Assembly: GCA_022600255.1 (NCBI GenBank)
Contig: JAHZKU010000051.1
Location: 1 to 14,581 of the forward strand
Direction: 5' to 3'
DNA: 14,581 nt
Source of the DNA: Actinomycetes bacterium
Lineage (GTDB): Bacteria > Actinomycetota > Actinomycetes > S36-B12 > GCA-2699445
Both the position numbers and the translations under genes were made by a program. Numbering within the stretch: the first letter of the stretch is position 1; each line of letters begins with the position of its first letter. A model generated the notes under the pieces. That model did no database searches. It saw only the letters and a list, made by a program, of their open reading frames with translations, and was not told the DNA's origin. This document shows positions 13,193-14,581 of this stretch, in pieces.

Positions 13193-13204
13193 GCCCTGAC
13201 TCTA
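13192..13204 (-). promoter_or_regulatory. -10 box TAGAGT for the three-gene operon; leaderless start
   Basis: On the minus strand TAGAGT (13204-13199) is followed by CAGGGC and the GTG at 13192: again 6 nt with no Shine-Dalgarno. Confidence 0.5.
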
Positions 13205-13454
13205 CTGCGCCAGCGGGGCTACGAGGGTGGGTAGCGCGGATTATTCGGCTGGGCCGGTGAGCGTCTGCGTCTCACACAATCGACCGCCGTGGACCGGCAG
13301 CCCAGCCCGTGGCGGCGTTGCGGGTTCCGACCGGTAAACTTTGCTAAGTCTGGCGCGATCTATCGGGCCGGGATTGCCGGTTGGTTAGCCCCAACCCGCA
13401 CTTTCCCCGCAGATGCTCCGGCGCGAAGAATTCCAAAGGAAGAGGTCTCAACAC
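13205..13454. other. Gene-free divergent region with a hairpin in the malyl-CoA-lyase-like gene's leader
   Basis: About 250 bp without a supported gene lie between the divergent operons. The only clear structure is GGTTGG (13379-13384) paired with CCAACC (13391-13396) across 6 nt, a hairpin candidate in the mRNA leader. TAAACT at 13335-13340 is a possible -10 for the plus-strand gene, giving a leader of about 110 nt. I see no riboswitch consensus that I can name. Confidence 0.3.
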
Positions 13455-14426
13455 ATGTCCGATCAAGCCACTACCCGTTCGCTCCGGTCCCGCCGCTCCA
13501 ATTTGGCAGTGCCCGGCTCCAACCCCAAGATGTTGGGCAAGGCCAAGGGACTGCCCGCCGACCAGATCTTCATGGATCTGGAGGATTCGGTGGCGCCCAT
13601 CGCCAAAGCGGAGGCTCGCAAGAACGTTGTCGCGGCGCTGAACGAGGGCGGCTACGACGGCAAGGTGCGTGCTGTTCGGGTCAACGACCTGACGACCCAC
13701 TGGACTTATCGCGACGTGATCGAGGTCGTGGAGAATGCTGGTCAGAACCTGGATTGCATCATGTTGCCGAAGGTTCAGACGGCCGAGCAAATTCACTGGC
13801 TCGACATGCTGCTGAGCCAGATCGAACACACCATGGGATTCGAGGTCGGACGCATCGGCATTGAGGCGCAGATTGAGAATGCGCTGGGCCTGGTGAACGT
13901 TGATGCCATTGCTAGTGCTTCGCCTCGCGTCGAGACGATTATTTTTGGCCCCGCTGACTTTATGGCCAGCATCAACATGAAGTCGCTCGTAGTTGGTGAG
14001 CAACCTCCCGGCTATGACGTAGGTGACGCCTACCACTACATCCTCTCCCGCATCTTGATGGCGGCGCGGGCCTACGACAAGCAAGCGATTGATGGTCCCT
14101 ACCTGCAGATCAAGGACGTCGAGGGGTACCGTCGGGTGGCCAATCGCAGCGCGGCCCTTGGGTTTGATGGCAAGTGGGTCCTGCATCCAGGGCAAGTCGA
14201 GGCGGCCAATGAGGTGTATAGCCCGCGGCAGGACGACTACGACCACGCAGAAATGATCTTGGACGCGTACGCCTACTTCACCTCTGAAGAGGGCGGCGCG
14301 CGTGGGGCCGTGATGCTCGGCGACGAGATGATCGATGAGGCAAGCCGAAAGATGGCCTTGGTCATCTCGGCGAAGGGCCGCGCCGCTGGCATGGAGCGCA
14401 CCCAGACCTTCACGCCCCCGGAATAG
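13455..14426 (+). CDS. HpcH/HpaI-family CoA-ester lyase, malyl-CoA/beta-methylmalyl-CoA lyase-like
   Basis: Mg2+-dependent lyase/Claisen-type enzyme of the citrate lyase beta family, 323 residues. It begins with RSRRSNLAVPGSNPKML (11-27), then FMDLEDSVAP (39-48), VRAVRVND (71-78) with the CoA/substrate Arg, GIEAQIENALGL (135-146) and TIIFGPADFMASI (161-173). Glu141 and Asp168 fall at the expected Mg2+ ligands, and the C-terminal lid segment MLGDEMIDEASRKMA (287-301) resembles that of L-malyl-CoA lyases. The likely reaction is cleavage of malyl-CoA or methylmalyl-CoA to glyoxylate plus acetyl- or propionyl-CoA; the direction in vivo cannot be told. ATG 13455 is preceded by GGAAGAGG at a 9-nt spacing. 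Upstream in-frame codons to 13413 look like leader. Family secure, exact substrate inferred. Confidence 0.9.
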   Translation: MSDQATTRSLRSRRSNLAVPGSNPKMLGKAKGLPADQIFMDLEDSVAPIAKAEARKNVVAALNEGGYDGKVRAVRVNDLTTHWTYRDVIEVVENAGQNLDCIMLPKVQTAEQIHWLDMLLSQIEHTMGFEVGRIGIEAQIENALGLVNVDAIASASPRVETIIFGPADFMASINMKSLVVGEQPPGYDVGDAYHYILSRILMAARAYDKQAIDGPYLQIKDVEGYRRVANRSAALGFDGKWVLHPGQVEAANEVYSPRQDDYDHAEMILDAYAYFTSEEGGARGAVMLGDEMIDEASRKMALVISAKGRAAGMERTQTFTPPE

Positions 14427-14427
14427 T

Positions 14428-14467
14428 CGCTAGGAGTTTACGCGCGTCACCTTTTCGACTAGCGCGT
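14428..14467 (+). terminator. Possible terminator after the lyase gene
   Basis: Two alternative stems: CGCTAG (14428-14433) with CTAGCG (14459-14464), and ACGCGC (14440-14445) with GCGCGT (14462-14467). The second is followed by TTTAAT. They overlap, so only one can form. Support is modest because the loops are long. Confidence 0.3.
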
Positions 14468-14510
14468 TTAATCGCCGGTACATTTGCCGTTAACCTAAAG
14501 TTCACCTACT

Positions 14511-14551
14511 CTAGGGGTACCTAGTCATGCGCTAGGTGCGCAAATTGCGCA
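14511..14551. promoter_or_regulatory. CTAGG repeats and a TGCGCAA palindrome upstream of the last gene
   Basis: CTAGG (14511-14515), CCTAG (14520-14524) and CTAGG (14532-14536) form alternating inverted half-sites, giving ACCTAG...CTAGGT (14519-14524 with 14532-14537). These abut a perfect 15-bp palindrome TGCGCAA-A-TTGCGCA (14537-14551). The block lies 23 bp ahead of the next start codon and looks like an operator region; TTGCCG (14484-14489) and TACTCT (14507-14512) could be a promoter with a 17-bp spacer. Confidence 0.5.
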
Positions 14552-14574
14552 TTTCACCCCAGAGGAGGTCTGAG

Positions 14575-14581
14575 ATGGACA
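14575..14581 (+). CDS. Start of a further gene (first codons only)
   Basis: ATG at 14575 follows a near-perfect ribosome-binding site AGAGGAGGT (14561-14569) at a good distance, so a coding gene clearly starts here. Only Met-Asp and one base are visible, so nothing can be said about the product. Confidence 0.7.

Noticed and set aside
13344..14246. 300-codon open frame on the minus strand across the lyase gene
   Set aside because: It is antisense to a clearly conserved HpcH/HpaI-family protein, has no recognisable motifs or promoter, and long antisense frames are expected in high-GC DNA.

Overview
The window comes from a high-GC Gram-positive bacterium of the phylum Actinomycetota. The evidence is an IdeR/DtxR-type iron repressor, an actinobacterial 'citrate synthase 2', DUF2530 and DUF1003 proteins, a PRC-barrel/MgtE-N/CBS protein, an actinobacterial malyl-CoA-lyase-like protein, and several genes whose start codon lies 6-7 nt after a TANNNT -10 box, the usual layout of leaderless mRNAs in this phylum. 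Genus or order cannot be resolved from the sequence. No tRNA, rRNA, CRISPR array, insertion sequence or phage gene is visible.

Left part (1-4787): the start of ideR runs leftward out of the window. Divergent from it is a cluster of a ParA-type ATPase, a small lysine-rich protein with a ribbon-helix-helix-like C-terminus (1-nt overlap) and pdxH (pyridoxamine/pyridoxine 5'-phosphate oxidase). A 127-bp gap rich in palindromes leads to citrate synthase 2, and a 160-bp gap with two competing hairpins leads to serC. PdxH makes PLP and SerC uses it, so this part is largely B6/serine/TCA housekeeping with a ParA cassette inserted.

Middle (4858-8259): mostly small envelope proteins. There is a single-pass protein with an FxLYD-like exterior domain, a 30-residue membrane microprotein on the minus strand that ordinary gene calling would miss, a DUF2530 protein overlapping a short-chain dehydrogenase with a non-canonical active site, an 84-residue membrane protein on the minus strand, and a single-pass protein with a proline-rich cytoplasmic tail.

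Right part (8354-14581): on the minus strand lie mrp (Fe-S carrier ATPase) and a tightly overlapping three-gene operon, PRC/MgtE-N/CBS protein -> DUF1003 protein -> GspE/PilB-type ATPase with a divergent MshEN-type N-terminus. Divergent from it is an HpcH/HpaI-family malyl-CoA-lyase-like enzyme, followed by a palindrome-rich regulatory region and the first codons of another gene.

Most interesting: the secretion/pilus-type ATPase translationally coupled to a putative Mg-sensing pair with no pilus genes nearby; the ParA/RHH cassette between ideR and pdxH; the recurrent -10/start-codon spacing; and the palindrome clusters upstream of citrate synthase and of the last gene. I did not find a clearly new defence or mobile system.
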